Assembly: GCA_018825665.1 (NCBI GenBank)
Contig: JAHJEG010000011.1
Coordinates: 51,062 to 115,061, forward strand
Reading direction: 5' to 3'
Length of the DNA: 64,000 bases
Origin: a bacterium
GTDB lineage: Bacteria; Campylobacterota; Campylobacteria; Campylobacterales; Sulfurimonadaceae
The position numbers were made by a program, and so were the translations under genes. This document shows positions 1-8,830 of this stretch, piece after piece. The notes below the pieces were generated by a model. That model worked only from the letters and a program-made list of their open reading frames with translations, did not search any database and was not told where the DNA came from. Position 1 is the first letter of the stretch; each line of letters opens with the position of its first letter.

Positions 1-803
1 TTCTGTTCACGCACATGCTGAGGAAGTCCCGCATGGTAAGGGAGTGCCTTGTAGCCGTTGAGGTTTAAGAAGACACTGACGTCCTCCGCTTTTTTTCTTG
101 AACTTACATAGATAATGCCGCTCTCGTCCTTATGGCGGTTTAAAAAGCTTTGAAGCTGCGGGTAACCGTTGGCAAGTCTTCTCTCTGCAGAGATGAAAAT
201 ATTTTTGCGAAATATCTTCCCCTTTAAGACCACAGGCTCTTCGAGGCGAAGCTCCCTTAGTATATCCTCGGTGACATGATTGGTAGAGGTCGCCGTAAAG
301 GCGCATATGTTGGCATGTGGAAAGTTGTGCTTTAGATTGCCAAGTGCGCGGTAATCCTCACGAAACTCGTGCCCCCATTGCGAGATACAGTGGGCTTCGT
401 CTATCACAAAAAAGTTTATCTTGAGTGACTTGAGAAGGTTGTAGGTGGATTCGGTATTTAATCTCTCAGGGGAAAGATACAGAAATTTCAAGGCACCGTT
501 CTTTGCTTTTTGTATAATCTCATCCACATCATCTCTGGATTGGGCGGAGGAGATCATATCGGCACTTATATTCTGTGCCTGCAATGAGCGGACTTGATCC
601 TGCATAAGTGCTATAAGAGGGGAAATAACTATGCTAATGCCCTCTTTTATCAGGGTGGGGAGCTGATAGACAAGTGATTTTCCCCCTCCCGTGGGTAAGA
701 TCATAAGCAGGTCCTGACCGCCTAGTACGGCATCTATTCCCTCTTCTTGCAGCTCTCTGAAGCTGTTATGCCCAAAGATGTCTTTTAATATCTTGTATTT
801 CAT
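1..803 (-). CDS. recQ: RecQ-family ATP-dependent DNA helicase (3' part outside window)
   Basis: 3'-5' DNA helicase of superfamily 2, acting in recombination and stalled-fork repair. The visible 267 N-terminal residues read MKYKILKDIFGHNSFRELQ..., then the Walker A motif TGGGKS (near residue 40), ISPLIALMQDQV (motif Ia region), the Walker B box DEAH (near residue 140), CISQWGHEFR, and the TAT motif in FTATST, followed by the start of the second RecA domain (GIIYVSSRKKAEDV). This order is diagnostic of RecQ. The gene runs off the left edge, so the RQC and HRDC domains cannot be judged. Its ATG overlaps the stop of the upstream FlhB-like gene (ATGA), so the two are probably translated together. 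One copy of the 10-bp repeat lies at 312-321, read as PHA. Confidence 0.93.
   Translation of the reverse strand, partial: MKYKILKDIFGHNSFRELQEEGIDAVLGGQDLLMILPTGGGKSLVYQLPTLIKEGISIVISPLIALMQDQVRSLQAQNISADMISSAQSRDDVDEIIQKAKNGALKFLYLSPERLNTESTYNLLKSLKINFFVIDEAHCISQWGHEFREDYRALGNLKHNFPHANICAFTATSTNHVTEDILRELRLEEPVVLKGKIFRKNIFISAERRLANGYPQLQSFLNRHKDESGIIYVSSRKKAEDVSVFLNLNGYKALPYHAGLPQHVREQ
312..321 (-). repeat. 10-bp repeat TCCACATGCC (recQ)
   Basis: Exact; preceded by TT on the same strand. Read as PHA in recQ. Confidence 0.85.
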
Positions 804-1060
804 CTTCTGGCTTTTTTTTCATTTTTCATAAGCCAAATAAAAACCTCTACAACACTTTGATAAAGTTCGCCCGGTATCTCCTGGTCTATCTCCAGATCCA
901 CGAGCGAGTTTACAAGTGTTTCATTCGCAAAGACGGGAATATCAAATGCATGCGCTTTTTCTATGATTTTTTTTGCAAGTTCGCCCCTGCCGGATGCGAC
1001 GACCTTTGGAGCATTGCCGCTTTTTTTGTTATATTCAAGAGCGGCAGCTTTTGTTGCCAA
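800..1060 (-). CDS. FlhB C-terminal domain homologue (FlhX-type)
   Basis: An 86-residue protein that matches only the cytoplasmic C-terminal domain of the flagellar export protein FlhB: ALEYNKK near the start, APKVVASGRGELAKKI, and PVFANETLVNSLVDLEIDQEIPGELY. Full FlhB has four membrane helices before this domain; none are here. The NPTH autocleavage site of FlhB is also absent. Stand-alone copies of this kind (FlhX) are known in Campylobacterota and can partly replace the FlhB C-terminus in Helicobacter. The start is TTG at 1060, with an AAGG upstream inside the end of the riboflavin synthase gene. It sits between ribE and recQ in one minus-strand operon, away from any flagellar gene in this window. 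The family call is firm; the cellular role is inferred. Confidence 0.8.
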   Translation of the reverse strand: MATKAAALEYNKKSGNAPKVVASGRGELAKKIIEKAHAFDIPVFANETLVNSLVDLEIDQEIPGELYQSVVEVFIWLMKNEKKARR

Positions 1061-1063
1061 ATC

Positions 1064-1675
1064 CTAGTACCTTGCACTTATGGAATCGATTTCATCCCAG
1101 CTTAACGATGGCTTTTGATGCGCTATGATATGTGAGACATAGCGGGCAAACATATCTGTTTCCACGTTGACCTTTGAGCCTTTTTTATAGTTTTTAAAAA
1201 GTGTTTCTTTCATGGTATGGGGGATGATTGTAAGCCTGAAACTGTTGGCATTGACATCATTAACCGTCAGACTGACCCCGTCTATGGTGATAGAGCCTTT
1301 TGGAACGACAAAGGGGATGAACTTTTTGTCAAGTTCTATAAACACATCATAGGAGTTGCCGTTGTTCTTGATCTCTTTAACGGTTCCTATGGCATCCACA
1401 TGCCCTTGGACCACATGCCCTTCAAATCTGTCACCCATCATCATGGCGGGTTCTATATGGACCTCGTTTTTATAGTTTTCCATTGCAAGAAGTTTTTGGC
1501 TCTCAGGGGAAAGCTCTACGGCAAATCCGTCTGCAAAGACCTTGACGACTGTTAGACATGCACCGTTTATGGCTATGGAATCACCGAGTTTTGCTTTATG
1601 GTTTGCACGGATGGTGAGTGTGCTTCCGGAGAGGCTTTTAACATTTGCGATTTCGCGAATTAGTCCTGTGAACAA
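1064..1675 (-). CDS. ribE: Riboflavin synthase, alpha chain
   Basis: Last step of riboflavin synthesis: dismutation of two 6,7-dimethyl-8-ribityllumazine molecules. The 203-residue length fits the family. The N-terminus MFTGLI aligns with the family start, which supports a TTG start codon at 1675. Two internally repeated lumazine-binding domains are visible: GDSIAINGACLTV with EGHVVQGHVDAIG in the first, and GSITIDGVSLTVN with MFARYV in the second. The GHVVQGHVD segment is coded so that it contains one exact copy (1395-1404) and one near copy (1411-1420) of the 10-bp repeat, although here the protein motif itself may explain them. It is followed 3 nt later by the FlhB-like gene. Confidence 0.95.
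   Translation of the reverse strand: MFTGLIREIANVKSLSGSTLTIRANHKAKLGDSIAINGACLTVVKVFADGFAVELSPESQKLLAMENYKNEVHIEPAMMMGDRFEGHVVQGHVDAIGTVKEIKNNGNSYDVFIELDKKFIPFVVPKGSITIDGVSLTVNDVNANSFRLTIIPHTMKETLFKNYKKGSKVNVETDMFARYVSHIIAHQKPSLSWDEIDSISARY
1395..1404 (+). repeat. 10-bp repeat TCCACATGCC (ribE)
   Basis: Exact; inside the conserved GHVD codons of riboflavin synthase, so it may be fixed by the protein. Confidence 0.6.
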
Positions 1676-1693
1676 GTGTTTTCCTTTGGATGT

Positions 1694-2380
1694 TTAAAAA
1701 ACAATTTTACCGTCTTCTTGAAGACTTTTGATAATTGATTTGGCTTTTTCATGCCCTTTGTACGCGGCTTTGCGGCATAAATCAAGTGCCATGTCATGGT
1801 CCGCGTCGCATCCCACACCCTGATCGTACAGCTGCCCCAGATTGTAAAGCCCCTCAGCCAGTCCGCCCTCAGCAGCACGGCTGAAACAGATAAAACATCT
1901 AGCATCGTCTACGGGTACTCCGTGACCCTCTTTGTAGAGAACGCCAAGATTGTTAAAGCACTCCAAGTGACCTCTTTTTGCTCCCTCTTCATACCAAAAA
2001 GCGGCCTCGGAATAGTTCTGCATACATCCGAGTCCGCGCTCAAGCATAAGAGCTACTTCATACATTGCCGGCGGTACTTCTCTTGTCGCCGCTTCCATGA
2101 AAAGTTCATGCGCCTTAAACTGGTCGTGCTCCACTCCGCCCAAGCCGTTTGTATATAAAATGGCCAGGTTGAAAAGTGCATAGGGCTGATTGGACTCTGC
2201 GGCTTTTGTATAAAACTCCAGTGCCTTTGCCTCGTCTTTTTCACACCCCTGAGCATTTTGATACATAAATCCAAGTGAAGTCTGGGCATTCGCGTCACCC
2301 TCGTTTGAGAGTTGTGTATAAAGCTCAAATGCAGTTTTAAAATCTTTTGCATTATAGGCCTGATGTGCTTTTTGAATCAT
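1694..2380 (-). CDS. Sel1-repeat protein
   Basis: A 228-residue solenoid protein. After a TPR-like first unit (residues 1-35) about five Sel1-like repeats of 36-38 residues follow, each with the signature A..LG..Y..G.G...D...A..W/Y..AA..G. Sel1 repeats mediate protein-protein contacts. Several units carry a Cys (GCEKD, GCMQN, GCDAD), which recalls the cysteine-rich Hcp proteins of Helicobacter, but this protein has no signal peptide and lacks regular Cys pairs, so it is probably cytoplasmic. It is the gene upstream of ribE (18 nt gap). No partner can be named. Confidence 0.85.
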   Translation of the reverse strand: MIQKAHQAYNAKDFKTAFELYTQLSNEGDANAQTSLGFMYQNAQGCEKDEAKALEFYTKAAESNQPYALFNLAILYTNGLGGVEHDQFKAHELFMEAATREVPPAMYEVALMLERGLGCMQNYSEAAFWYEEGAKRGHLECFNNLGVLYKEGHGVPVDDARCFICFSRAAEGGLAEGLYNLGQLYDQGVGCDADHDMALDLCRKAAYKGHEKAKSIIKSLQEDGKIVF

Positions 2381-2393
2381 TGTTCCTCCGAGC

Positions 2394-2780
2394 CTAATTT
2401 TTATCGTTTTCTGTACGTATATTTTGTCTAAAAGTTGTCTGGTTTGATTTTCTGGCAGCCTTTGCCTTTCTGATCTTTTCTATCAAAGCCGCTTTTGTAG
2501 AGAGATGGCTTTCTCTAATCTTATGCTCATCGCTTCCGTCGACCTCAGGATCGTATTCCAATATTTCAGGAACATAATCCTGGAGCATATCCTGTATGGA
2601 CTTTTTCTTTTCCTGGGAAATCTTTACGAAATTCGTCTCTTTTTTATGCGTGTCTTTTACCTGAATGTATTCCATTTTCTGCGGTTTTTTCCCGCCGTCT
2701 GTTTGGGGATTATATTCTATGACCTCGGGTACGTAATCTTTAAAAAGATCTTTCGCACTTACCTCTTTATCGATACTCAT
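2394..2780 (-). CDS. Small protein with duplicated DYVPE-EY-P-DG motif
   Basis: I do not recognise this family. The 128-residue protein (ATG at 2780, preceded by AAGG) contains two copies of the same element: DLFKDYVPEVIEYNPQTDGG at residues ~10-29 and DMLQDYVPEILEYDPEVDGS at ~60-79. The copies are separated by a Lys-rich linker and followed by a basic C-terminal helix (AALIEKIRKAKAARKS). It has no signal peptide or membrane segment. The reading frame continues 81 nt upstream, but that part is low complexity and lacks a ribosome site. Two identical acidic/aromatic peptides on flexible linkers suggest a two-site binding or scaffold protein; this is inference. It is divergent from mnmG. Confidence 0.65.
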   Translation of the reverse strand: MSIDKEVSAKDLFKDYVPEVIEYNPQTDGGKKPQKMEYIQVKDTHKKETNFVKISQEKKKSIQDMLQDYVPEILEYDPEVDGSDEHKIRESHLSTKAALIEKIRKAKAARKSNQTTFRQNIRTENDKN

Positions 2781-2877
2781 CTTAAAAACCTTGACTAATT
2801 TTATATATATTATGCAAATGATACTTAAAAATGATAAAATCCGCTTTAATATTTTAGTCAATCTAATGGAATAATAA

Positions 2878-4752
2878 ATGAATTATGATGTAATCGTAGT
2901 AGGCGGAGGGCATGCCGGAGTAGAAGCGGCTCTTGCATCTGCCAGAATGGGCAACAAAACTTTAATGATATCGATGCTCGCCGAAAACGTGGGAGCTACA
3001 AGCTGTAATCCTGCCGTGGGCGGTCTAGCCAAAGGACACCTTGTTCGGGAGTTGGACGCTCTTGGCGGAGAGATGGGGCTTATCACAGATGAAGCCGGAA
3101 TACAGTTTCGCATACTCAATCAGACAAAAGGGCCTGCCGTACGAGGAAGCCGTGCGCAGATAGATATGGACAAGTACCGTGTAATTGCAAGAAACACCAT
3201 ACTTAAAACTCCAAACCTGGATCTTGTCCAGGAGATGGTTGAATCGCTTATAATTGAAGATGAAAGCGTACAAGGGGTTAAGACCAATCTTTTAAATGAA
3301 TACGGCGCAAAAAAAGTAATCATAACTACAGGGACCTTTTTAAAAGGTGTCATCCATATAGGCGAGATTAAGCAGGTCGGCGGAAGATTCGGTGAGCAAA
3401 GCAGTGAAGGACTGAGCGATGCACTCTTGGCATGTGGACTTCAGATGGGAAGATTAAAAACAGGGACGTGCGCACGTATAGACAGCTCAAGTATCGATTT
3501 TTCCGTTATGGAAGAACAAGACGGCGATATGCTGCCAAGTCCTTTTAGTTTTAGAACAAACCGGGAAGAGTTCAGAAAAACCAAAAAACAGCTACCGTGT
3601 TTCATAGCGTATACCAATGAAGAGACACACAGCATCATAGAGGGCAATTTTTACAGAGCGCCGCTGTTTACGGGTCAAATCGAGGGAACAGGTCCGAGGT
3701 ATTGTCCAAGTATAGAGGATAAGGTGAACCGTTTTCGCGACAAGGACAGACATCATCTTTTTATAGAACCGCAGACGATGGATAATACGGAGTGCTATAT
3801 AAACGGGATGAGCACTTCTTTGCCGCCGGAGGTGCAGCAGCAGATGATCCATTCGGTCAAAGGGATGGAAAATGCCAAGATTGTTCGTTACGGCTATGCA
3901 ATAGAGTATGATTTTGTGGACCCCAGAGAGCTCAAGCATTCCCTGGAGACGAAAAAGATCAGCGGACTTTATCTCGCAGGTCAGATAAACGGAACGACAG
4001 GCTACGAAGAAGCCGCTGCACAGGGTCTTATGGCAGGTATCAATGCTTCTTTGTCCCTCCAAGAAAAAGAGCCTCTGATACTTAGACGCGATGAAGCATA
4101 TATAGGTGTTTTGATAGATGATCTGGTGACAAAAGGGACAAAAGAACCTTATAGAATGTTTACCTCACGTGCCGAATACAGACTGCTCCTTCGTGAGGAA
4201 TCGGCAGATACGAGACTCACCCGTTACGGACATGCTTTGGGCTTAATCAGCGATGAGGTTTATAAATCCGTTGAGCTAAAAGAGCGTCAGATACAATCGG
4301 GAGCGCGCCTTTTAGAGGAGACAAAATTCACTCCCAACAAAGAATTTATCGCATTTTTGGCTGAGATGGACGAGCAGCCTATAAAAGATATCTCCACCGC
4401 ACAGCAGCTGGTTGCGAGAAAGACTTTTGATGTGCATAAAATGATAAAACTGCTGCCTGAATTAGATATATATGATGACTATATAAAAGAGGAAATACTA
4501 GTAGAGGGTAAATATGCCCGTTACATTGACAAGCAAAGCGAAGAGATAGAGCGAATGAAAAAATATCTCAAAGTGGAAATACCGCAGGATTTTGACTTCA
4601 AAAGAGTAAGCGGACTCTCAAAAGAGATAGTAGAAAAACTAGAAACATTCAATCCGCCGACCCTTCAAGCGGCAATGGGCATCAGCGGAATCACACCCGC
4701 TGCTATTGAGATACTGCATATATATATTAGAATAGCTAAGAAAAAAGCTTAA
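2878..4752 (+). CDS. mnmG: tRNA 5-carboxymethylaminomethyluridine modification enzyme MnmG (GidA)
   Basis: FAD-dependent partner of MnmE that modifies U34 of several tRNAs (cmnm5U). The 624-residue length is normal. Visible motifs: the N-terminal dinucleotide-binding [10 protein letters not shown] (residues 8-17), [16 protein letters not shown] (42-59), GRLKTGT (~192), [13 protein letters not shown] (~269), [20 protein letters not shown] (~364-383) and [12 protein letters not shown]. The motif LACG at residues 184-187 is written with an exact copy of the 10-bp repeat (3429-3438). The start [14 protein letters not shown] leaves no room for a longer N-terminus. A 70-nt gap with a short hairpin separates it from the next gene. 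Confidence 0.97.
   Translation: MNYDVIVVGGGHAGVEAALASARMGNKTLMISMLAENVGATSCNPAVGGLAKGHLVRELDALGGEMGLITDEAGIQFRILNQTKGPAVRGSRAQIDMDKYRVIARNTILKTPNLDLVQEMVESLIIEDESVQGVKTNLLNEYGAKKVIITTGTFLKGVIHIGEIKQVGGRFGEQSSEGLSDALLACGLQMGRLKTGTCARIDSSSIDFSVMEEQDGDMLPSPFSFRTNREEFRKTKKQLPCFIAYTNEETHSIIEGNFYRAPLFTGQIEGTGPRYCPSIEDKVNRFRDKDRHHLFIEPQTMDNTECYINGMSTSLPPEVQQQMIHSVKGMENAKIVRYGYAIEYDFVDPRELKHSLETKKISGLYLAGQINGTTGYEEAAAQGLMAGINASLSLQEKEPLILRRDEAYIGVLIDDLVTKGTKEPYRMFTSRAEYRLLLREESADTRLTRYGHALGLISDEVYKSVELKERQIQSGARLLEETKFTPNKEFIAFLAEMDEQPIKDISTAQQLVARKTFDVHKMIKLLPELDIYDDYIKEEILVEGKYARYIDKQSEEIERMKKYLKVEIPQDFDFKRVSGLSKEIVEKLETFNPPTLQAAMGISGITPAAIEILHIYIRIAKKKA
3429..3438 (-). repeat. 10-bp repeat (mnmG)
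   Basis: Exact GGCATGTGGA on plus; read as ACG in LACG. Confidence 0.85.
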
Positions 4753-4777
4753 AAGCCTCAGGCAAAAAGGTGATTTT

Positions 4778-4806
4778 TAGTGCATGCCCACGCTTGGCAT
4801 GTGCAA
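4778..4806. other. Short inverted repeat in mnmG downstream gap
   Basis: TGCATGCC and GGCATGTGCA lie face to face with a 7-nt spacer, giving a CATGCC/GGCATG stem. The right arm is a 9/10 match to the 10-bp repeat (GGCATGTGCA at 4796-4805). It may be a decayed tail-to-tail repeat pair or a simple weak terminator; there is no T-run. Confidence 0.35.
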
Positions 4807-4822
4807 ATCAAAAAGGACAACT

Positions 4823-5689
4823 ATGAAAATATACTATTATGTACATACAGGGCACCGCATAGGGCTTGACAGATTCAGACGTGCATGCACAATTATCCGC
4901 TCTTTGGGAGATATGGACATCACGCTTTTAAGCTCAGACTACAGAATAGCACAGGTTGCGCGTGACTTTGGTGTAGAGAAAAGCGTAGGGGTTGACGTAG
5001 TCAGAAATATCCCTCAAATCGCACTCAACGGCGATAAGCTGATTTTTGATTCAGCAGAAGCAAATCCGATTATGCTTGAGGATATGAGACAGTATTTCTC
5101 CACTTTTATAAGAGTCAGTGATGATAAGGATGACAAAAAAGGGGGCAATGAATTTTTAATCTCCCCTTATTTAGAGGGAGAGGGGATTTGCAATGCCTAT
5201 GCGATTGATGATTCTTTTTTTGAAACCTGCGAGAAAACGATCAAGCTTTCCTATTTTTTCGGTGACGATGACTACGAAAAAGATTTGCAAAAGAACCTCT
5301 CTTTTTTAGATGGCTTGAATCCTGATTTGCAGCTTGGATTTTACTATTTTTTAGACTATGAAGATGAATTGAAAAAAAAGTTTCCGAATCATCATGAATT
5401 TGAAGACTACGAAGAGATGATAAAAAAATCAGAGATTCTCATTAGCGCATCACCTCAGGCAGTTTTGGAAAGTTTGGCATGTGGAAGCAAACCCATTTAC
5501 ATCCAAAGGGAAGATTACACTACAGAGTTCAGAGACTTGTTTAAGGATTTAAATATACCTATTATTGATAATTATGATAATTCTGAATTATCTGTGATTA
5601 TTAAAACAATAAATAATATTAATTACTTGAAACCAAAACAAAAGTGTAACAAAATTTCCAAATTTATAAAAGAAAGCTTAAATTTATAA
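4823..5689 (+). CDS. Predicted GT-B glycosyltransferase-like protein
   Basis: A 288-residue cytoplasmic protein starting MKIYYYVHTGHRIGLDRFRRA, with AAAGGACA as ribosome site before ATG 4823 (a longer reading frame exists but has no such site). The C-terminal part (residues ~215-250) reads [32 protein letters not shown], which resembles the nucleotide-sugar binding half of GT-B transferases of the MurG / UDP-GlcNAc epimerase kind: a surveillance 'S.S...EsLa.G.p.i' element. The N-terminal GHRIGLDR would fit the acceptor-side glycine loop. The A+T-rich last 150 nt differ from the rest. It precedes petA with its own promoter in between, so it need not belong to that operon. The exact substrate cannot be read. 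Confidence 0.55.
   Translation: MKIYYYVHTGHRIGLDRFRRACTIIRSLGDMDITLLSSDYRIAQVARDFGVEKSVGVDVVRNIPQIALNGDKLIFDSAEANPIMLEDMRQYFSTFIRVSDDKDDKKGGNEFLISPYLEGEGICNAYAIDDSFFETCEKTIKLSYFFGDDDYEKDLQKNLSFLDGLNPDLQLGFYYFLDYEDELKKKFPNHHEFEDYEEMIKKSEILISASPQAVLESLACGSKPIYIQREDYTTEFRDLFKDLNIPIIDNYDNSELSVIIKTINNINYLKPKQKCNKISKFIKESLNL
5476..5485 (-). repeat. 10-bp repeat (glycosyltransferase-like gene)
   Basis: Exact; 11-mer with the extra T; read as LACG. Confidence 0.85.
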
Positions 5690-5710
5690 TTAATTAAAAC
5701 TTATTTGGTA

Positions 5711-5716
5711 TATAAT
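5711..5716 (+). promoter_or_regulatory. -10 box of petABC promoter
   Basis: TATAAT inside TTTGGTATATAATAAGCC, 34 nt before the petA ATG. There is no clear -35 box, which is usual for sigma-70 promoters of this phylum. Confidence 0.7.
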
Positions 5717-5749
5717 AAGCCTTTAAAATTCACACTAAAGTGAGCAAAT

Positions 5750-6274
5750 ATGATAAATGAGAGCCGTAGAGGTTTTATGGGTAAGGCGTTCGGTGCTGTT
5801 GCGGCAGTCGGTGCAGTAGGCTCATTGGTTGCGATGAAGAAGTCTTGGGATCCACTTCCAAGCGTTATGGCAGCTGGTTTTACTACTGTAGATTTAAGTA
5901 ATTTTACTGCAAATAAACTTGAGATAGCTAAATGGCAGGGTAAGCCGATTTTTATATTGAAGTTTGGTGCAGATATGCCAGAGGTAGAAAAAAGAAGTGT
6001 GAAAGTTGGGGCGCATTACTATTCAGTTATGATTGGTTTGTGTACACACTTAGGTTGTATACCTGCATATAAAGATTCTGAACATACGTTTAAGTGTGCA
6101 TGCCACGGTGGTGAGTTTAATGCTGCCGGTGTTCATACTTTTGGTCCTCCACCTCGTCCACTGGATATTCCTCCTTTTTCTATCAAAGATGAAAACACTA
6201 TTGTTTTGGGTGAAGTTGGTCCAGAGTACACAGAGTTGATTGCCCGTCTTTCAACAGACACTAATATTGCGTAA
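5750..6274 (+). CDS. petA: Ubiquinol/menaquinol-cytochrome c reductase, Rieske Fe-S subunit
   Basis: The 2Fe-2S subunit of complex III, which takes the first electron from quinol on the periplasmic side. It has 174 residues. The N-terminus carries a twin-arginine motif (ESRRGFMGK) and one hydrophobic anchor (AFGAVAAVGAVGSLVAM), consistent with Tat export. The two cluster-binding boxes are CTHLGC (~residue 98) and CACHGG (~118), followed by the Pro loop GPPPRPLD. It is the first gene of petABC, 11 nt before petB. Confidence 0.96.
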   Translation: MINESRRGFMGKAFGAVAAVGAVGSLVAMKKSWDPLPSVMAAGFTTVDLSNFTANKLEIAKWQGKPIFILKFGADMPEVEKRSVKVGAHYYSVMIGLCTHLGCIPAYKDSEHTFKCACHGGEFNAAGVHTFGPPPRPLDIPPFSIKDENTIVLGEVGPEYTELIARLSTDTNIA

Positions 6275-6285
6275 GGGGGAAGAGT

Positions 6286-7536
6286 ATGGCAGAATTCGAA
6301 AAAGCTAACTCTGTAGGTGAGTGGTTCGACCAAAGACTAAATACAAGCGGTTTTTGGCGTGTGATGATGACGGAATATTGGATTCCTAAAAATATTAACT
6401 TCTTATGGGCGATGGGCGCATTACTTGCAATGCTGTTCACTCTGTTATTGGTAACAGGTATCTTTTTATTGATGTACTATAAGCCGGATGTAAATATGGC
6501 TTTTGACAGTGTAAACTACACAATTATGCAAGAAGTTGCTTATGGATGGTTATTCAGAAATGTTCACGGTGTTGGGGCATCTGTTGTTTTCCTGGTAATC
6601 TATATCCATATGTTTACTGCGATTTATTACGGTTCATACAAGAAAGGGCGTGAGATGATCTGGCTCTCGGGTATGTTGCTGTTTGTGACATTCTCGGCAG
6701 AAGGTTTCTCAGGGTATATGCTTCCATGGGGTCAAATGTCTTACTGGGCAGCTTATGTTATTACTGAAATTTTTGGTGGTATCCCTTTTATCGGTGATGA
6801 ACTTGTTATTTGGATTCGTGGTAACTTTTATGTTGCAGACGCTACATTGACTCGTTTCTTTATGCTTCATGTACTTTTAATTCCTATGGCTATTTTGGGT
6901 GCGATTGTATTTCACTTTTACACTCTTAGATTTCCTCACGTTAACAACGAAGAGGGTGAATTCTTTGATTATAAAGAAGAGAGTGAAAAATACTTAGCGG
7001 GTAAAAAAGCTGAGTCTAAAGTTATTGCATTCTGGCCTGATTTCTTATCTAAAGATTTTATGGTTATCTCTATCTTTATGATTTTCTTCTTTTATTTGGT
7101 TTTCTACCATAATGCATTTGCAATGGACCCGGTAAACTTTGATAAAGCAGACGGTATGAAAACTCCTGCGCATATTTATCCTGAGTGGTATTTCTTATGG
7201 TCTTATGAGGTTCTTCGCGGATTCTTCTTTGATATAGCAGGAATTTCCGGTAAGTCTTTAGGTTTAATGGCATTTGGTTTTGCTCAGGGTATTTTCATGG
7301 TACTTCCTTGGTTGGACAGATCACCGATGGTTAAACCTGCAAACCAAAGACCAATATTTAAATACTGGTTCTGGTTATTGATGGCTGACCTTTTTGTACT
7401 TACTATTTTTGGTAAGCTGCCGCCGACAGGTGCAAACGCATGGGTAGGTTTCTTCTCATCGATCACATTCTTAGGACTGTTTATAGCATTGCCGTTCCTA
7501 ACTAAAATAGAAGCTAAAATGGTAGGGGGTAAATAA
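6286..7536 (+). CDS. petB: Cytochrome b subunit of complex III
   Basis: A 416-residue membrane subunit that binds haems bL and bH and holds both quinone sites. At least eight hydrophobic helices are visible. Haem-ligand histidines appear in the helix-B/D regions (RNVHGVGASVVFLVIYIHMF and MLHVLLIPMAILGAIVFHFY). The quinol-oxidation loop PEWYF is present at ~residue 303, and GYMLPWGQMSYWAA marks the cd region. The stop overlaps the next ATG by one base (TAATG). Confidence 0.97.
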   Translation: MAEFEKANSVGEWFDQRLNTSGFWRVMMTEYWIPKNINFLWAMGALLAMLFTLLLVTGIFLLMYYKPDVNMAFDSVNYTIMQEVAYGWLFRNVHGVGASVVFLVIYIHMFTAIYYGSYKKGREMIWLSGMLLFVTFSAEGFSGYMLPWGQMSYWAAYVITEIFGGIPFIGDELVIWIRGNFYVADATLTRFFMLHVLLIPMAILGAIVFHFYTLRFPHVNNEEGEFFDYKEESEKYLAGKKAESKVIAFWPDFLSKDFMVISIFMIFFFYLVFYHNAFAMDPVNFDKADGMKTPAHIYPEWYFLWSYEVLRGFFFDIAGISGKSLGLMAFGFAQGIFMVLPWLDRSPMVKPANQRPIFKYWFWLLMADLFVLTIFGKLPPTGANAWVGFFSSITFLGLFIALPFLTKIEAKMVGGK

Positions 7537-8594
7537 TGTTTTCAATTATCGTAGGTCTAATAGTAGCCGTAATACTAATCATTTTAAACATTGTCCTTCA
7601 AAAAGTATCTTTCCCTAAAGAGGGAAGAATTTTAGCTATCATTGTTATCATGACAGGATACATTTACTGGGGTTTTGAGCCGTATGCTCACCATGAAATG
7701 CACCCTCATGTTGCAGATGCCACATATACTTTTGACGGTAAGGCAGATGTAGAAGCATTGAAAGAAGCCGGAGCTGATACTGCAGAGACTGAAGCATTCT
7801 GGGCTAAGGCTGTTGAAGCCGCTTCATTAAGCGGAAACGTAGCAGCAGGTAAAGAGCTTGTAGCTGCAAACTGTACCGGTTGTCACTCAATCACTAGCGA
7901 AGGTTTTCCTGAACTTATGAGTGATGCCGATGCAGCAGCATCTTATGGTGTAACTCCTCCTGATTTATCTATAGCGGGCAAGATTTATGATAAGAACTTT
8001 CTTGCAGCAGTTATCATGGACCCGGTTAAAGCGATGCACATTGAGCATAAATACCCTGTAGGGGGAGACAAAGTTTTCCCAATGCCTGCATCTGATTGGA
8101 TGGCACCTCAGGAAATTGCTGATATGGTAGCATACCTGGCATCGGCTGCATCCAAAGTACCTGCTGTTGAAACAAAAGAGGGTGCAAGCGAGTTTGAAAT
8201 CTCAAAAGCACAAAACAAGCAAGTATTTGAGGCAGCCTGTGTTCGTTGTCACCCGATGTCTTACGCAGGTATCGAAGCTAAGACACCGGCTGATATTATG
8301 AGTGCATATATAGGTGCAACTCCTCCTGACTTGTCTCAACACATAAGAAGTCGTGGTGATCACTACTTACACAACTTCATCAATGACCCGCAAAGAAAAT
8401 TACCAGGAACTGGTATGCCTCGTGTTGGTCTGACACAAGAAGCTGAAAAACAAGTAGTTGAGTATATGACGCAAATAGGTGATTCTAAGAAGCAAGAAAG
8501 AGAAGAATTAGGACCAAAAGTTTTAATCTATCTAGTTATCCTTGCTATCTTTGCTCTTCTATGGAAAAAACAGATTTGGAGAGATTTACACTAA
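7536..8594 (+). CDS. petC: Di-haem cytochrome c subunit of complex III
   Basis: A 352-residue membrane-anchored cytochrome that replaces cytochrome c1. It has an N-terminal helix pair, then two class-I cytochrome c domains with CTGCH (~residue 110) and CVRCH (~235), each followed by a Met-containing distal loop (PMPASDWM; GTGMPRVGL), and a C-terminal anchor helix (VLIYLVILAIFALLWKK). Two-haem subunits at this position are typical of Campylobacterota complex III. It hands electrons to soluble cytochromes c for the terminal oxidase. Confidence 0.94.
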   Translation: MFSIIVGLIVAVILIILNIVLQKVSFPKEGRILAIIVIMTGYIYWGFEPYAHHEMHPHVADATYTFDGKADVEALKEAGADTAETEAFWAKAVEAASLSGNVAAGKELVAANCTGCHSITSEGFPELMSDADAAASYGVTPPDLSIAGKIYDKNFLAAVIMDPVKAMHIEHKYPVGGDKVFPMPASDWMAPQEIADMVAYLASAASKVPAVETKEGASEFEISKAQNKQVFEAACVRCHPMSYAGIEAKTPADIMSAYIGATPPDLSQHIRSRGDHYLHNFINDPQRKLPGTGMPRVGLTQEAEKQVVEYMTQIGDSKKQEREELGPKVLIYLVILAIFALLWKKQIWRDLH

Positions 8595-8620
8595 TCTCTT
8601 CATAATTATCCAAAACTTAT

Positions 8621-8645
8621 CCGGAGCCTTTGCTCCGGTTCCTTT
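8621..8645 (+). terminator. Rho-independent terminator of petABC
   Basis: CCGGAGC-CTTT-GCTCCGG stem followed by TTCCTTT, 26 nt past the petC stop. Confidence 0.8.
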
Positions 8646-8800
8646 AAATCCCCTGAATTTCACCGTTTCTACGAATTTTATTTAACAATCTAAAATAAGA
8701 AAAAGATATAACACACTCCCTTTTAACCCACATATGAGAAAAAAGTAAACAAAGTGTAAATTAAAAGTATGGTTTAAACTTAAATTAAAAATTAGCAATA

Positions 8801-8806
8801 TATAAT
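8801..8806 (+). promoter_or_regulatory. -10 box of the porin promoter
   Basis: TATAAT in AGCAATATATAATGAAGG. Transcription from about 8813 would give a leader of roughly 105 nt that contains the long hairpin at 8831-8887. The rest of the 324-nt gap (8595-8918) holds the petC terminator and A+T-rich sequence without another gene that I can see. Confidence 0.65.
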
Positions 8807-8830
8807 GAAGGTTCAATTTAAGATATCACA

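Noticed and set aside
1391..1420. Two copies of the 10-bp word in ribE as evidence for selection on DNA
   Set aside because: The codons are those of the conserved GHVVQGHVD motif of riboflavin synthase, so the protein may explain them; I do not count the second as exact and give the first low weight.
1217..1555. Open frame on the plus strand opposite ribE (112 codons)
   Set aside because: It is antisense to a clear enzyme gene, has no recognisable domain and follows the complementary codon pattern.
3592..4062. Open frame of 156 codons antisense to mnmG
   Set aside because: Shadow of a conserved gene; no ribosome site or domain.
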